Source of the DNA: Acidimicrobiaceae bacterium
Lineage (GTDB): Bacteria; Actinomycetota; Acidimicrobiia; Acidimicrobiales; RAAP-2
Direction: 5' to 3'
Length of the DNA stretch: 32,525 nt
Assembly (NCBI GenBank): GCA_003133545.1
Contig: PKYA01000101.1
Span: 1-32,525, forward strand
Of this stretch, positions 24,185 through 32,197 are shown piece after piece. Made by a program: the position numbers and the translations under genes. How positions within the stretch are numbered: the stretch's first letter is position 1; every line of letters begins with the position of its first letter. The notes beneath the pieces were generated by a model. It saw only the letters and a program-made list of their open reading frames with translations, ran no database searches and was not told the origin of the DNA.

Positions 24185-24967
24185 TCAGACCAACAACTTC
24201 ACCACCGTGACCAACCCGACCAGGACCACCACTATCCGCAGTGCCGTCGCTGGGATGGCGAGGGCGACCCGGGCTCCGACCCACCCGCCGACCAGGCTCC
24301 CGGCCGCCAGCAGCCCGATGGCATCCCAGGCCAGGCCCCCGTGAATGAGGAAGACAGCGGCGGCGACCCCATTGACCAGAATCGACAACGCCATGCGGAG
24401 GCCGCTGGTGCGGGCGATCGAGTCGGGCAGCGCCAGGCCGAGGATGGCCAGCAGCATGACGCCCATTCCCGCGCCGAAGTACCCGCCGTAGACCGAGGCC
24501 AGGAAGGTTCCCCCCGCCAACAGGAGCGGCCTGGTGTCCGCTGGGGCGTGGGAGGCGCCGCCGAGGGCTCGGCGCAGCAGTGGTTGCGCAGCAAAGAGGA
24601 CGGATGCGCCGAACACGAGCCAAGGGGCCAGGGTCCGGAATGTCGAAGAAGGCGTCGTCAACAGGAGGATCGCCCCCGCCGCCCCGCCCGCGACCGCCAC
24701 GGGGCTCAGGGCGAACAACCGCTCCTTTTGGTCTGCGATCTCGCGGCGGAAGCCGGCGGCGCCACCGACGTAGCCAGGCCAAATGCCCACGGTATTGGTC
24801 ACATTGGCCGTCAGCGCCGGGTACCCCAGGGCGAGCAGGATCGGGAACGAAATCAAGCTTCCCCCGCCCGCCACGCCGTTGAACACGCCCGCCCCGAACC
24901 CCCCCAGCACGAGCAAGACGATGTGGGAGGTGCTCAACGATGTCGTCGCCAACACCGCGGTTGCCAT
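24185..24967 (-). CDS. TauE/SafE-family membrane permease
   Basis: About 260 residues from ATG 24967; the track start at 25018 adds a basic stretch not expected in the family. There are seven or eight hydrophobic helices. The TauE/SafE signature lies near the N-terminus, GAGVFNGVAGGGSLISFPILL followed by NVTNTVGIWPGYVGG, and is repeated in weaker form in the second half (YFGAGMGVMLLAILG), as expected of the internal duplication. Members export sulfite, sulfoacetate or other small anions, or take up sulfur compounds. No sulfur gene is nearby to decide. It is encoded alone, convergent with pxpBC. Confidence 0.88.
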   Translation of the reverse strand: MATAVLATTSLSTSHIVLLVLGGFGAGVFNGVAGGGSLISFPILLALGYPALTANVTNTVGIWPGYVGGAAGFRREIADQKERLFALSPVAVAGGAAGAILLLTTPSSTFRTLAPWLVFGASVLFAAQPLLRRALGGASHAPADTRPLLLAGGTFLASVYGGYFGAGMGVMLLAILGLALPDSIARTSGLRMALSILVNGVAAAVFLIHGGLAWDAIGLLAAGSLVGGWVGARVALAIPATALRIVVVLVGLVTVVKLLV

Positions 24968-25444
24968 GGGGGCAGCGTACGGGACGTTGCGGGCGCGCCT
25001 TGGTGCGCGTGCGCCCACGAAGACAGTGAAGACAACGGGGCAACGCAGACGACAAGGAACGAGAACTCGAGAACTTCAGTCGGCTGCGCAAGATTCCCCC
25101 GGCTTCGCCGTTTCTCTTCCAACGGACGGAGTGGGAAGGGGAAGGGGAATAAACGATGCGATGTGTTTTGACTATGTCGTCGTGGCGGCAGCGTCGCTGA
25201 CCGGACAGCTCGCCGGGCTCCAGCGGCGGGTGACTCGTCGCCCCGAGTGAACCCGCACGCACCATTGCGTCGCCAGCACCTACGTCGCCGGCAGTCGGCA
25301 GGAGTGCCACCGGGCTCGGCTCTCGTGACCCCCTCCGATTCCCCTCTGGTTTCGGGGGCCAGCCCGGTGGCAGTTCAGCCGGCGCGCGGCTTCGCCTACT
25401 GTTCTGGGGGCAGGGGCCCCACTGGAGCGTGCTGAGGAGTTGCC
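24968..25444. other. intergenic region with a long nested inverted repeat
   Basis: No convincing gene in 477 bases. It contains a 14-codon ORF at 25156 (MRCVLTMSSWRQRR) after a purine-rich AAGGGGAA stretch, which could be a leader peptide but is too short to call, and the inverted-repeat element at 25305-25372. Just right of the element, AGCCG-GCGCG-CGGCT forms another small hairpin. The EthD gene begins at 25445 behind GAGGAG. Confidence 0.4.
25305..25372. repeat. 68-bp inverted-repeat element
   Basis: TGCCACCGGGCT (25305-25316) and AGCCCGGTGGCA (25361-25372) are perfect 12-base arms. Inside them CCCCC (25329-25333) can pair with GGGGG (25354-25358), giving a nested stem. It ends about 70 bases upstream of the EthD gene and could be a structured leader, a terminator or a MITE-like element. 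Confidence 0.6.
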
Positions 25445-25810
25445 GTGGTCAGATTGACGTGTCTCCTCCGGCGTAAGGAGGGCCTTTCACCGATCGAGTT
25501 CCACGAGCACTGGCGGGCGGTGCACGGTCCGCTCATTGCGGCGAGCCAGTGCGGGCAACACGTGGTGCGCTATGAGCAGCACCCGCGTCCCTTATCGGAC
25601 TACAGCGGCGACGATGATCCGGGATACGACGGAGTCACCGTGCAGTGGTTCGACAGCATGGACGGTTATCGGGCCCACATGTCCGAACCCGACTTCGGGG
25701 TCATGTGGAAGGACATCGAGTCCTTCCTCGACACGGATCGCTTGCACTTCGTGGTCACCGAACACCCGCACCTCGTTATGGGTGACCCGGATCCATTTCC
25801 CATGGCCTGA
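25445..25810 (+). CDS. EthD-domain protein
   Basis: 121 residues, one dimeric alpha+beta barrel (ferredoxin-like) of the EthD family. The N-terminal MVRLTCLLRRKEGLSPIEF and HWRAVHGPLI are the family hallmark, and VQWFDSMDGYRAHMSEPDF gives the second half. EthD was named from the ethyl tert-butyl ether degradation locus and its biochemical role is still unclear; relatives act as accessory or cyclase-like proteins. GTG 25445 has GAGGAG six bases upstream, which fixes the start. Its 3' end overlaps the 3' end of the CYTH-CHAD gene on the other strand by 35 bases. Confidence 0.87.
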   Translation: MVRLTCLLRRKEGLSPIEFHEHWRAVHGPLIAASQCGQHVVRYEQHPRPLSDYSGDDDPGYDGVTVQWFDSMDGYRAHMSEPDFGVMWKDIESFLDTDRLHFVVTEHPHLVMGDPDPFPMA

Positions 25811-27575
25811 CCCAGGCCGGGCTGTCGTCGCCACTGGCGAGGGGTTCGGCTTCGCCGACCACGAGCGCCCGCACCGGCGGCGCGGCGTCGACGAACACTC
25901 CGACCGGCGCCATACCGGGGGGTGCCAGAGGGTCCGGGAGCGCCCGCAGGGTCCGCCGTGTCGGCGGGACGAGCGCAAGCGCCTGATCACGGCCGCGCTC
26001 CATCGTCATCTCGAGATCCCGCCATTCGCGCCCGCCGACCCGCGACACCTCAGCAGGCAACCGGCGGAGAAGACGCCGCATCTCGCGCCGATGCCGTTCG
26101 GCCACGCCGCCCATCACGAAGATGGTGGACGCGGGCAGGCGCGCGGCCCCCATGGCGAGCTCCGCCAGTCGGTTCGCCGCCACCTCGGCGTCCTGCATGA
26201 GACCGAGGTCGTCCTGGAGGCCGGTCAGCTGGCGCGTGTAGCGGCTGGTGCGACCGCCATAGAGCTCGGAACTGAACTCGAGGGAGTAGCGGAGCCGTTT
26301 GCAACGGATGCGCAGGCGGTGGAAATCGGGAGCCTCGCCCGAACGCTTGGCGCGCCGCGCCGACTTCACGACCGCGATGTGCCGGGTTTCGATGAGGTCG
26401 GGCATGGCGGCCAGCGCCGGGAGGCGTGTGGCCGTCGAGCGGCGGAGTGGGCCCTGCTGCACCATCGAAGCCATGTCCCTGACGAGCCGCTCCCAGCGGA
26501 CCGAGTCGAGGGCGGCCAGCAACGCCATCCGGGCGGCGTCGCGCTCTCGGGTCAGCAGGGCCGTGAGCTCGGACCAAGGGTCGAGCTGTCCGGGTTCGGT
26601 CATTTCCTCCTGGGCCGCCAGCTGCACGTCGAGGTCGCGGACCGAACCGAGCACGCCCGCCAGCCAACCGAACTCGACCCGGAAGATGCGCGCCCGTACG
26701 GGCAGGACGTCGGCGAAGAGGTCGAGGGCCGCCCGCAGCCGCCGGGTGGCCACTCGCATGTCGTGGAGTTCCTCGATGTCTTCCCCGAGTCGCGTGCCCG
26801 GCTCTTTGGCTTGGAGGACCGCCATTTGCCGGCGCAGGACGGCATAGGCCAACTCGCCAAGCGTCGACTCGGGCCCGATGTTCGTCGGACCGAGATCGGG
26901 CGGCCCGGGAATCACGACGCCCAGTCCCAATAGGCCCGCTTCGAATTTGGAAAGGGTGGCCGGCTGCAAGCCGCAGGCCGTACGGAGTTGGTGCACCAGC
27001 GGTGTCAGCGCCTCGGCCCATTCGGGCAGCACCTCGACCTCGACCCGGCGCAGTTGCATCGGGCGTTGGCCGTTGCCGACGAGGATCACCGTGTCGTCGA
27101 GCGCAACTTCGGCCGCGTCCACACCTCCGACGCGCAGGGCGAAGGGGCGGCGTCGCGTGCGGACATGGAGCACCGGTCGCAACGGCTGGCGGCCGGCCAC
27201 CGCATGGATCCGGCGACCCACCGGACCACCAGGACCCAGCGCGGGGAGTCCCTCATCGGGTAGATCCTCTGTGACCTCCAACCGCTGGCGCAGGCCGCTC
27301 TGCTCCGCCGCTTGTGTGTCCTTGAGAGTGATCTCGTCTTGGCGTCCGCGTCGACGCGTGCGCACCACGAAACCGGCTCGCGCCATCCGCCAATCATCGG
27401 TGTCGAGGTACGAATCGATCATGCGACGCGGCGGCTTGGCCAGCGCAGTGAACGTCATCGGCTCGGCGCTGTCGATGGACAAGGTGGGGAGAGTGGCCAG
27501 CCAGCGCTCGACCGGTCGGAGATCGAGTGCATCGAACTGCCACTCGATCTCTACCGGATCTTTTTCACGCGCCAC
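25776..27575 (-). CDS. CYTH and CHAD domain protein
   Basis: 599 residues with two domains. The N-terminal 210 residues are a CYTH (triphosphate tunnel) domain, with FVVRTRRRGRQDEITLKD strands and a VEVEV strand. The signature ExExK at residues 9-13 reads EIEWQ, so the final Lys is replaced by Gln. Residues of about 240-510 are a CHAD domain of His/Arg/Lys-rich helices (ELHDMRVATRRLRAALDLF, HRLRIRCKRLRYSLEF), which binds polyphosphate and targets polyphosphate granules in characterised proteins. The last 60 residues are Pro-rich and unlike the family. Function is likely binding or hydrolysis of inorganic tri- or polyphosphate. It is divergent from the NUDIX gene, sharing about 120 bases of control region. 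Confidence 0.92.
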   Translation of the reverse strand: MAREKDPVEIEWQFDALDLRPVERWLATLPTLSIDSAEPMTFTALAKPPRRMIDSYLDTDDWRMARAGFVVRTRRRGRQDEITLKDTQAAEQSGLRQRLEVTEDLPDEGLPALGPGGPVGRRIHAVAGRQPLRPVLHVRTRRRPFALRVGGVDAAEVALDDTVILVGNGQRPMQLRRVEVEVLPEWAEALTPLVHQLRTACGLQPATLSKFEAGLLGLGVVIPGPPDLGPTNIGPESTLGELAYAVLRRQMAVLQAKEPGTRLGEDIEELHDMRVATRRLRAALDLFADVLPVRARIFRVEFGWLAGVLGSVRDLDVQLAAQEEMTEPGQLDPWSELTALLTRERDAARMALLAALDSVRWERLVRDMASMVQQGPLRRSTATRLPALAAMPDLIETRHIAVVKSARRAKRSGEAPDFHRLRIRCKRLRYSLEFSSELYGGRTSRYTRQLTGLQDDLGLMQDAEVAANRLAELAMGAARLPASTIFVMGGVAERHRREMRRLLRRLPAEVSRVGGREWRDLEMTMERGRDQALALVPPTRRTLRALPDPLAPPGMAPVGVFVDAAPPVRALVVGEAEPLASGDDSPAWVRPWEMDPGHP

Positions 27576-27698
27576 ACCGCCAGGCTACCGCCGGCGCGCC
27601 GCTGCAGAGGGGAGTTCCGACAAAGAGTTGTGGCGAATGCCCGCAATTGCGCGAACGGCGGAGATAGGGTGCATACAGTGGGACGACGAGCTGCGACA

Positions 27699-28130
27699 AT
27701 GGAAATTCCCACTCCCGTTGAAGTCATCCAGGCCGCCGGTGGTCTGGTCATCCGGCGCCAGGCTGGGCAGCTTCAGATCGCGCTCGTACATCGCCCGGTG
27801 CATCAAGACTGGTCCTATCCCAAGGGGAAACTCGAAGAGGGCGAAAGCTACGAGGAGGCGGCGCAGCGCGAGGTGCGCGAAGAAACCGGTTTCGAGTGCC
27901 GGCTCCTCCGGTTCATCGGGCATACCGAGTACATCGACCGCAAGGGTCGTCCCAAGGTGGTGGCCTACTGGGTGATGGCGGCCGAAGGCGGCTCCTTCGT
28001 CGCCAACGAGGAAGTGGACGAGCTGCTCTGGCTTGATATCCCATCCGCCGGGCAACTCCTCTCCTACGAGCGCGATCGCGGGTTGCTGGCGGTCATGGCT
28101 GCCGGTGACCAGGTCGAGCCGCTGGTCTGA
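27699..28130 (+). CDS. NUDIX hydrolase
   Basis: 143 residues from ATG 27699; an in-frame GTG at 27678 would add seven residues. The Nudix box is complete: G43-KLEEG-E49, then REVREETGF (residues 57-65), providing the metal-binding glutamates. The pattern SYPKGKLEEGES before the box and KVVAYWVM after it resemble diadenosine-polyphosphate and MutT1-like enzymes of actinobacteria, but the C-terminal histidine-phosphatase domain of mycobacterial MutT1 is absent. It hydrolyses a nucleoside diphosphate linked to another moiety; the exact substrate is open. It is transcribed away from the CYTH-CHAD gene. Cytoplasmic. Confidence 0.92.
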   Translation: MEIPTPVEVIQAAGGLVIRRQAGQLQIALVHRPVHQDWSYPKGKLEEGESYEEAAQREVREETGFECRLLRFIGHTEYIDRKGRPKVVAYWVMAAEGGSFVANEEVDELLWLDIPSAGQLLSYERDRGLLAVMAAGDQVEPLV

Positions 28131-28774
28131 CCGGACAGATTTCTTTCGCAGCGGAGTTTGAAACCCTACGGAATGGAAATAGTTGCCTTTGCGATCGTCC
28201 GCCTGATCGCGAACCGCCGGAGTGTGTGCCTCAGCCGATAGCTCCAGGTTCCCACCGCCAAGGGGCCTGTGATTCAGGGTTTTGACTCGAATCGGCTGAG
28301 GCACTCCCGGCATCGGTTCCGCTCCGTCTGGCACCCACATGCGCCTTAGCGCGCATCATGCCTCGTACTTGCGCCCCCCCGCCTCCCGTGAACGGGGCGT
28401 TCGGGAAGACTGAATTCCCAGGTCAGGCGAGACACACCAGTAGCGCAAAAGGAGCTGCCTCTACCGAACTCAGCGGTGCCATCATCCGCAGCTCTTGGTA
28501 GCGAAACCGTCATTTTTGATAGTAATTCCGTCACTTCGCGCTGTAGGGACTGTGCACACGTGTCGGGCGAGCAGCGAGTGGCGCACGTAGCACTGCAAAA
28601 TCCGCGCCAGCGCCCACGCAGTTGGGATTGGCGGGCACCGGGTCGATCTCGGGCCGCGGCGCCGCGCGCTGGGGGGGCGCGGATAAAAGTGACGAAGCTG
28701 GGATTAACCTGAGTATTGGGAGTGGGCCACGAAACTCAGGGGAGAGCCACGATCTGCAGGCTGGATCAAATCGA
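28131..28774. other. intergenic region upstream of the GH5 gene
   Basis: No recognisable gene in about 640 bases. The short minus-strand ORF at 28346-28534 shows no family pattern. The base composition is more AT-rich in patches (for example CATTTTTGATAGTAATTC near 28510), which may hold promoter elements. The main structure is the 79-bp inverted-repeat element at 28226-28304. Confidence 0.45.
28226..28304. repeat. 79-bp inverted-repeat element with 14-base arms
   Basis: GTGCCTCAGCCGAT (28226-28239) and ATCGGCTGAGGCAC (28291-28304) are perfect inverted repeats around 51 bases. This length is very unlikely by chance. It lies about 95 bases after the NUDIX stop. No T-run follows the right arm, so a simple terminator is unlikely; a MITE-like element or protein-binding site is more plausible. 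Confidence 0.65.
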
Positions 28775-30523
28775 ATGCTGCGTGCGACGAAGGCCAAGAT
28801 CTCAAAGTCCCTGAGCGGCGTAGCCGTCACAAGGTTCCTGGTGTGCCTCGGCGCGGCCATGGTGGCGGTTGCAGCTCTGTCACCTCCGGCGATGGGCGTC
28901 TCGCCACCCGTCGGGCCCCTTCCCGAGGCCGGCGCTGTGGCCCCCGCGACAGCAGCGCCCCTTGGTGGGTCCGGACTCGTGGCGGGTCCGATCCGCGCTT
29001 CCGACGGATTCTTCCTGCGTGACCAGTACGGCCGGGCCGTGATCCTCCACGGGGTCAACGCCGTCTACAAGCGCGCCCCGTACGTCCTCTACAACGACCC
29101 GGGCCAGCCCAACGATTTCACGTCCGCCGATGCGTCGCAGATGGCAAGCCTCGGCTTCAACGTGGTCCGGCTCGGGATCCTCTGGGAGGGGCTCGAGCCA
29201 GGCACGGACCCGGCCGACGACCCGGCCGTGTGTACCCCGGGAAAGCCCGGCGATCCAGGGCAGCTCGACATGCAGGTCCTGATGTCGTACCTGGCCAAGG
29301 TCAAACAAACCGTTGACCTCCTGGGGAGCTACCACATCTACACGCTCTTGGACATGCACCAGGACCTTTACAGCAGCGTGTTCGGCGGGGAGGGAGCCCC
29401 GCCCTGGGCTGTCTGCACCGACGGGTTGCCGACCGCCATGCGGCCCGGTCGGTGGTCCCACACGTATGCCAGCCCGGCCCTCGATGCTGCTTTCGAGCAC
29501 TTCTGGAACAACGACGTCATCGGCGATCTCCAGGGGGAGTACGACCGGACATGGGGCATTGTGGCGTCGTTCTTCCGCAATGACCCGTGGATCCTCGGTT
29601 ACGACCTGATGAACGAGCCCTTCTCCCGGTCGTTCCTCATGGCCGGTCACCAGGAGCTGGACACCCAGATCGAGTGCTTCTACACCGGAAGGTCGTACCC
29701 GGGTGTCGAGGAGATCACGGGCATGGCGGTCACCTGCCCGCCGGACGATCCGGCCGAGGGGTTGATTCCGACCATTGAGGCGAACGACCCGACGCACCTC
29801 ATCTTCTTCGAACCGGACATCTTCACCCGGGAAGGCGGCACAAACTTCATAGGGACCATGAACTTCCCGAGGCTGGTCTTCAACTTCCACTCCTACTGCC
29901 CCTTCCGCAACCCCGTGACCGGCGATCCCGTCGACGCCGAAGCCTGTGCGGACCACGTTCTCTCGACCGTGGCCAAGCGCCTCACGGATCGCGGCGACTT
30001 GGGCTCCCCTTCCCAACCTGAGGGCCCTGGCGCGTTCATGAGTGAGTTCGGCGCCACCGGCAATGCGCAGTTCCTGCAAGATGTGACCACCGGCACGCTG
30101 GGCGACTTCCTCAGCTGGACGTACTGGCAGTGGAAGTTCTACGACGACCCCACCGGGAGCTCCGACGAGGCATTGGTTGACCCCGGCGGACAACTCAAGA
30201 GCACAGCCCGGGCGCTCGAACAGACGTATGCACAGGCCATAGCCGGAACACCGATCTCGAGCAGCTTCGATGCGGCCACCGCGGCCTACACGCTCACCTT
30301 CGCCCCCGACTCCCGTATCACGGCCCCAACGGTGATCTTCGTGCCCAGCGATGCGTACCCGTCTGGATATTGCGCCCGCTCGGTAGGCGCCGCTGTCATC
30401 TCCGCTCCGGACGCCTCCCACCTCGAGCTGGTGAACCTCGGGAACGCACCGACTGCAAAGGTCTCGGTGACCGTGACGCGCTGCAGCGCGCCGGCGGTGG
30501 CCAGTCCGCCCAACCCCGCCTGA
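28775..30523 (+). CDS. secreted GH5 endoglycoceramidase-like glycoside hydrolase
   Basis: About 582 residues from ATG 28775; the earlier track start adds a stretch without signal-peptide character. The N-terminus is a signal peptide: basic residues, then VTRFLVCLGAAMVAVAALSP and an A-x-G-like cleavage region. The GH5 (alpha/beta)8 domain has ILHGVNAVYK, DMHQDLYSSVFGGEGAPPWA (typical of endoglycoceramidases), the acid/base Glu in GYDLMNEPFS (about 281), FFEPDIF, and the nucleophile Glu in FMSEFGATGN (about 424). The last 100 residues look like a small beta-sandwich. Known relatives release oligosaccharide from glycosphingolipids in the medium; other glycolipid or steryl glucoside substrates are possible. 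No partner gene is adjacent. Confidence 0.87.
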   Translation: MLRATKAKISKSLSGVAVTRFLVCLGAAMVAVAALSPPAMGVSPPVGPLPEAGAVAPATAAPLGGSGLVAGPIRASDGFFLRDQYGRAVILHGVNAVYKRAPYVLYNDPGQPNDFTSADASQMASLGFNVVRLGILWEGLEPGTDPADDPAVCTPGKPGDPGQLDMQVLMSYLAKVKQTVDLLGSYHIYTLLDMHQDLYSSVFGGEGAPPWAVCTDGLPTAMRPGRWSHTYASPALDAAFEHFWNNDVIGDLQGEYDRTWGIVASFFRNDPWILGYDLMNEPFSRSFLMAGHQELDTQIECFYTGRSYPGVEEITGMAVTCPPDDPAEGLIPTIEANDPTHLIFFEPDIFTREGGTNFIGTMNFPRLVFNFHSYCPFRNPVTGDPVDAEACADHVLSTVAKRLTDRGDLGSPSQPEGPGAFMSEFGATGNAQFLQDVTTGTLGDFLSWTYWQWKFYDDPTGSSDEALVDPGGQLKSTARALEQTYAQAIAGTPISSSFDAATAAYTLTFAPDSRITAPTVIFVPSDAYPSGYCARSVGAAVISAPDASHLELVNLGNAPTAKVSVTVTRCSAPAVASPPNPA

Positions 30524-30534
30524 AGCTTCACATA

Positions 30535-30557
30535 GGCTGGCTGGGACGGAGCCAGTC
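30535..30557 (+). terminator. hairpin after the GH5 gene
   Basis: GGCTGGCT (30535-30542) pairs with AGCCAGTC (30550-30557) in eight pairs, one of them G-T, around a 7-base loop. It starts 12 bases after the GH5 stop. Only a short TTC follows, so termination would rely on stem strength or Rho. Confidence 0.5.
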
Positions 30558-31119
30558 TTCGATATGGACGAGCTATGGACGATGGTCCGGATTCAGAGAC
30601 AAAACTCCTGTTTGGAGAGGTGCGAGAGCGGCCGAATCGGACTGACTGCTAACCAGCAGCAAGCAGTCCACTCCATGCAAGCCGATCCACTGACACCGTT
30701 GTGACCTGGAGTGCCAGTCCGTCCGTCCGTCCACGTCCAATCGGTTCCGTTCGAGTTTATGGACAGGATTATGGACAAGAAAAACCGGCAGCGACTGGTG
30801 TCAAAGACCTTCCGCGATGTCCCGACGCGCTTCGCTTAGGCACGTCATATCGACTCATCGCAAAAGAGTTTGTGGTTCTGGCGACGGAACGGGACGATCA
30901 ATTCGATGTCGTTTGATCTGTTTTGCGACCGCCCCCGTACGGCTTTCGGGATACTGCGAGGACTGACGCTACGTCGTCTTTCCGGCGGCTGGTGACGAGG
31001 TCTCTATCGGTGCGAGTTGGCTGCGGCCATTCGCATGATGGGGCACGGGAAGGTGGGAACTTGCATCGGCATTTGTTGTCACAGGAACGGACACGGCTGA
31101 GGCGTCAGCACCGGGTCTC
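30558..31119. other. gene-free region with small hairpins
   Basis: No convincing gene. It includes the hairpin GGACTG-A-CTGCT-AACC-AGCAG-CAAG-CAGTCC (30639-30669), a 7-base inverted repeat CACTCCA/TGGAGTG (30669-30675 and 30707-30713), a short GTCC repeat near 30718-30731, and a 24-codon ORF beginning ATGGACAGGATTATGGAC near 30758, none with a known function. The composition is less GC-rich than the core genes, as in decayed DNA. Confidence 0.45.
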
Positions 31120-31773
31120 CTACTCGTGCAGAAGCGCGCGCTCGAGCGCCTTGAGGACGGTGCTCCGGTATCGGGCGACGCTTCGCTTTCGGTCTCTCCG
31201 AAGCACCTGGTGCGCCTGTGGGGAGACGAGGAGGAGAAGGATGTCGGTGGCTTCCTCGACGCTGAGATCCGGGTGGAGAGCTCCATGGACCTCGAGCGCC
31301 TGAGCGATCAAGGCCATGTCCCGGGCGAAAGCTCGTTCCCCTTGCATCACAGCCTCGCGTAGTGCTTCGTCGGCCCCTGCCGACTCGTGGGCGGCCATGA
31401 CCAGCGCACCAGACCGCTCGTTGAAATTCGTGACCATGGAGACGAGGAGTCCCAGAGCCTTCTTGCCGTCGCGTTCAGACAAGGCAGATTGGAACTCGGA
31501 ACGCTCGGCGATTGGGATCGGCTGATCGTCGCCAGCGGTGGCGACCCCGATCACATCCATGAAGAGATCGAGCTTCGAGGGGAACGCCAGATAGGCCGTT
31601 CGATCCGAGACCTCCGCATTGTCGGCGATCTGATGCATCGTGGTGAGCGCGTAGCCCTGCTGGACGAAGAGCCGAGCTGCGGCGTCCCGGATCTGGGTGC
31701 GCGTGCGCCGGGCTGCTTGTTCCCGGAGGGGCGACCGGTACGGCCGCTTGACAGGTCCACCCATTGGATTCAT
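31120..31773 (-). CDS. TetR-family transcriptional regulator
   Basis: About 217 residues from ATG 31773, with ATG 31764 as an alternative; the track start at 31833 runs through the operator and promoter and is too long. The N-terminal helix-turn-helix is clear: RTRTQIRDAAARLFVQQGYALTTMHQIADNAEVSDRTAYLAFPSKLDLF (here split over several helices). The C-terminal ligand-binding domain is helical and not identifiable further. It is divergent from a small dimeric-barrel gene 75 bases away, and a palindrome lies between them. By the usual logic it represses both itself and that gene until an inducer binds. Confidence 0.9.
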   Translation of the reverse strand: MNPMGGPVKRPYRSPLREQAARRTRTQIRDAAARLFVQQGYALTTMHQIADNAEVSDRTAYLAFPSKLDLFMDVIGVATAGDDQPIPIAERSEFQSALSERDGKKALGLLVSMVTNFNERSGALVMAAHESAGADEALREAVMQGERAFARDMALIAQALEVHGALHPDLSVEEATDILLLLVSPQAHQVLRRDRKRSVARYRSTVLKALERALLHE

Positions 31774-31776
31774 ACT
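31748..31776 (+). promoter_or_regulatory. sigma-70-type promoter for the small barrel gene
   Basis: TTGACA (31748-31753), a 17-base spacer and CATACT (31771-31776) match a sigma-70 promoter. The predicted start of transcription, about 31783, falls at the left edge of the palindrome. The -35 box lies inside the 5' end of the tetR coding region. Confidence 0.55.
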
Positions 31777-31782
31777 ACCAGC

Positions 31783-31798
31783 TATCACTACAGTGATA
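31783..31798. promoter_or_regulatory. palindromic operator, TetR site
   Basis: TATCACT-AC-AGTGATA is a perfect 7-base inverted repeat with a 2-base centre, the size expected of a TetR-family operator. It lies between the divergent tetR and barrel-protein genes, over the predicted transcription start of the latter and within reach of the tetR promoter. Confidence 0.7.
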
Positions 31799-31847
31799 CT
31801 GCACCGGAATATCCCGGCGCTGGCCAGGAACAAGAGAGAGGTTGATC

Positions 31848-32114
31848 ATGCATGCCACCGTTGTCCATGTGAACATCTACGATCAGGCCGAGGCGAAGCG
31901 TGCGCTCGACCAAGAGTTCATCCCAATGCTCAGGGGAGCTCCCGGATTCGTGGGCGCGTACTTTGTCGCCGTCGATGACACCCACGGCGTCTCTATCCAG
32001 GTTTTCGAGACTGAGGAGCAGGCGAAGGCTGCCGCGCCGCCTGAGACCGGACCGGGAATGGGCGGGGTGAAGCTCGACACCGTCCAGTTCGGCGACGTCA
32101 TCGGCGCTGCATAG
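31848..32114 (+). CDS. small dimeric alpha+beta barrel (ABM-like) protein
   Basis: 88 residues from ATG 31848, preceded by GAGAGG seven bases upstream; the TTG at 31842 in the track is less likely. The pattern is a single ferredoxin-like unit as in antibiotic-biosynthesis-monooxygenase-type proteins: HATVVHVNIYDQAEAKRALDQE, then GAPGFVGAYFVAVDD, HGVSIQVFETEEQAKAAA and a final strand ending VQFGDVIGAA. Such proteins act as small monooxygenases, haem-degrading enzymes or binding proteins. Catalytic residues cannot be assigned here. The divergent TetR gene and the operator suggest it is the target gene of that regulator, induced by a small ligand. Confidence 0.75.
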   Translation: MHATVVHVNIYDQAEAKRALDQEFIPMLRGAPGFVGAYFVAVDDTHGVSIQVFETEEQAKAAAPPETGPGMGGVKLDTVQFGDVIGAA

Positions 32115-32135
32115 ATCAGCGGCTCGGACTGGCGC

Positions 32136-32197
32136 CGGCAGCCCGAAGTCGAGATGTCCCTGATCGCCGGCTATGTACCCGGAGTGTCGGGCTGCCG
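32136..32197. repeat. 62-bp inverted-repeat element
   Basis: CGGCAGCCCGA (32136-32146) and TCGGGCTGCCG (32187-32197) are perfect 11-base inverted repeats around 40 bases. It starts 22 bases after the stop of the barrel gene. The interior contains ATGTCCCT, shared with the reverse strand of the 23-base motif at the window's left end. It could serve as a terminator or be a MITE-like relic. Confidence 0.55.

Noticed and set aside
22920-25310. 796-residue minus-strand ORF
   Set aside because: It is antisense to pxpBC and then out of frame with the TauE/SafE gene; its sequence is low-complexity Gly/Arg/Pro.
28346-28534. 62-residue minus-strand ORF in the GH5 upstream region
   Set aside because: It starts with a plausible codon but has no recognisable motif or ribosome binding site and lies in decayed-looking DNA.
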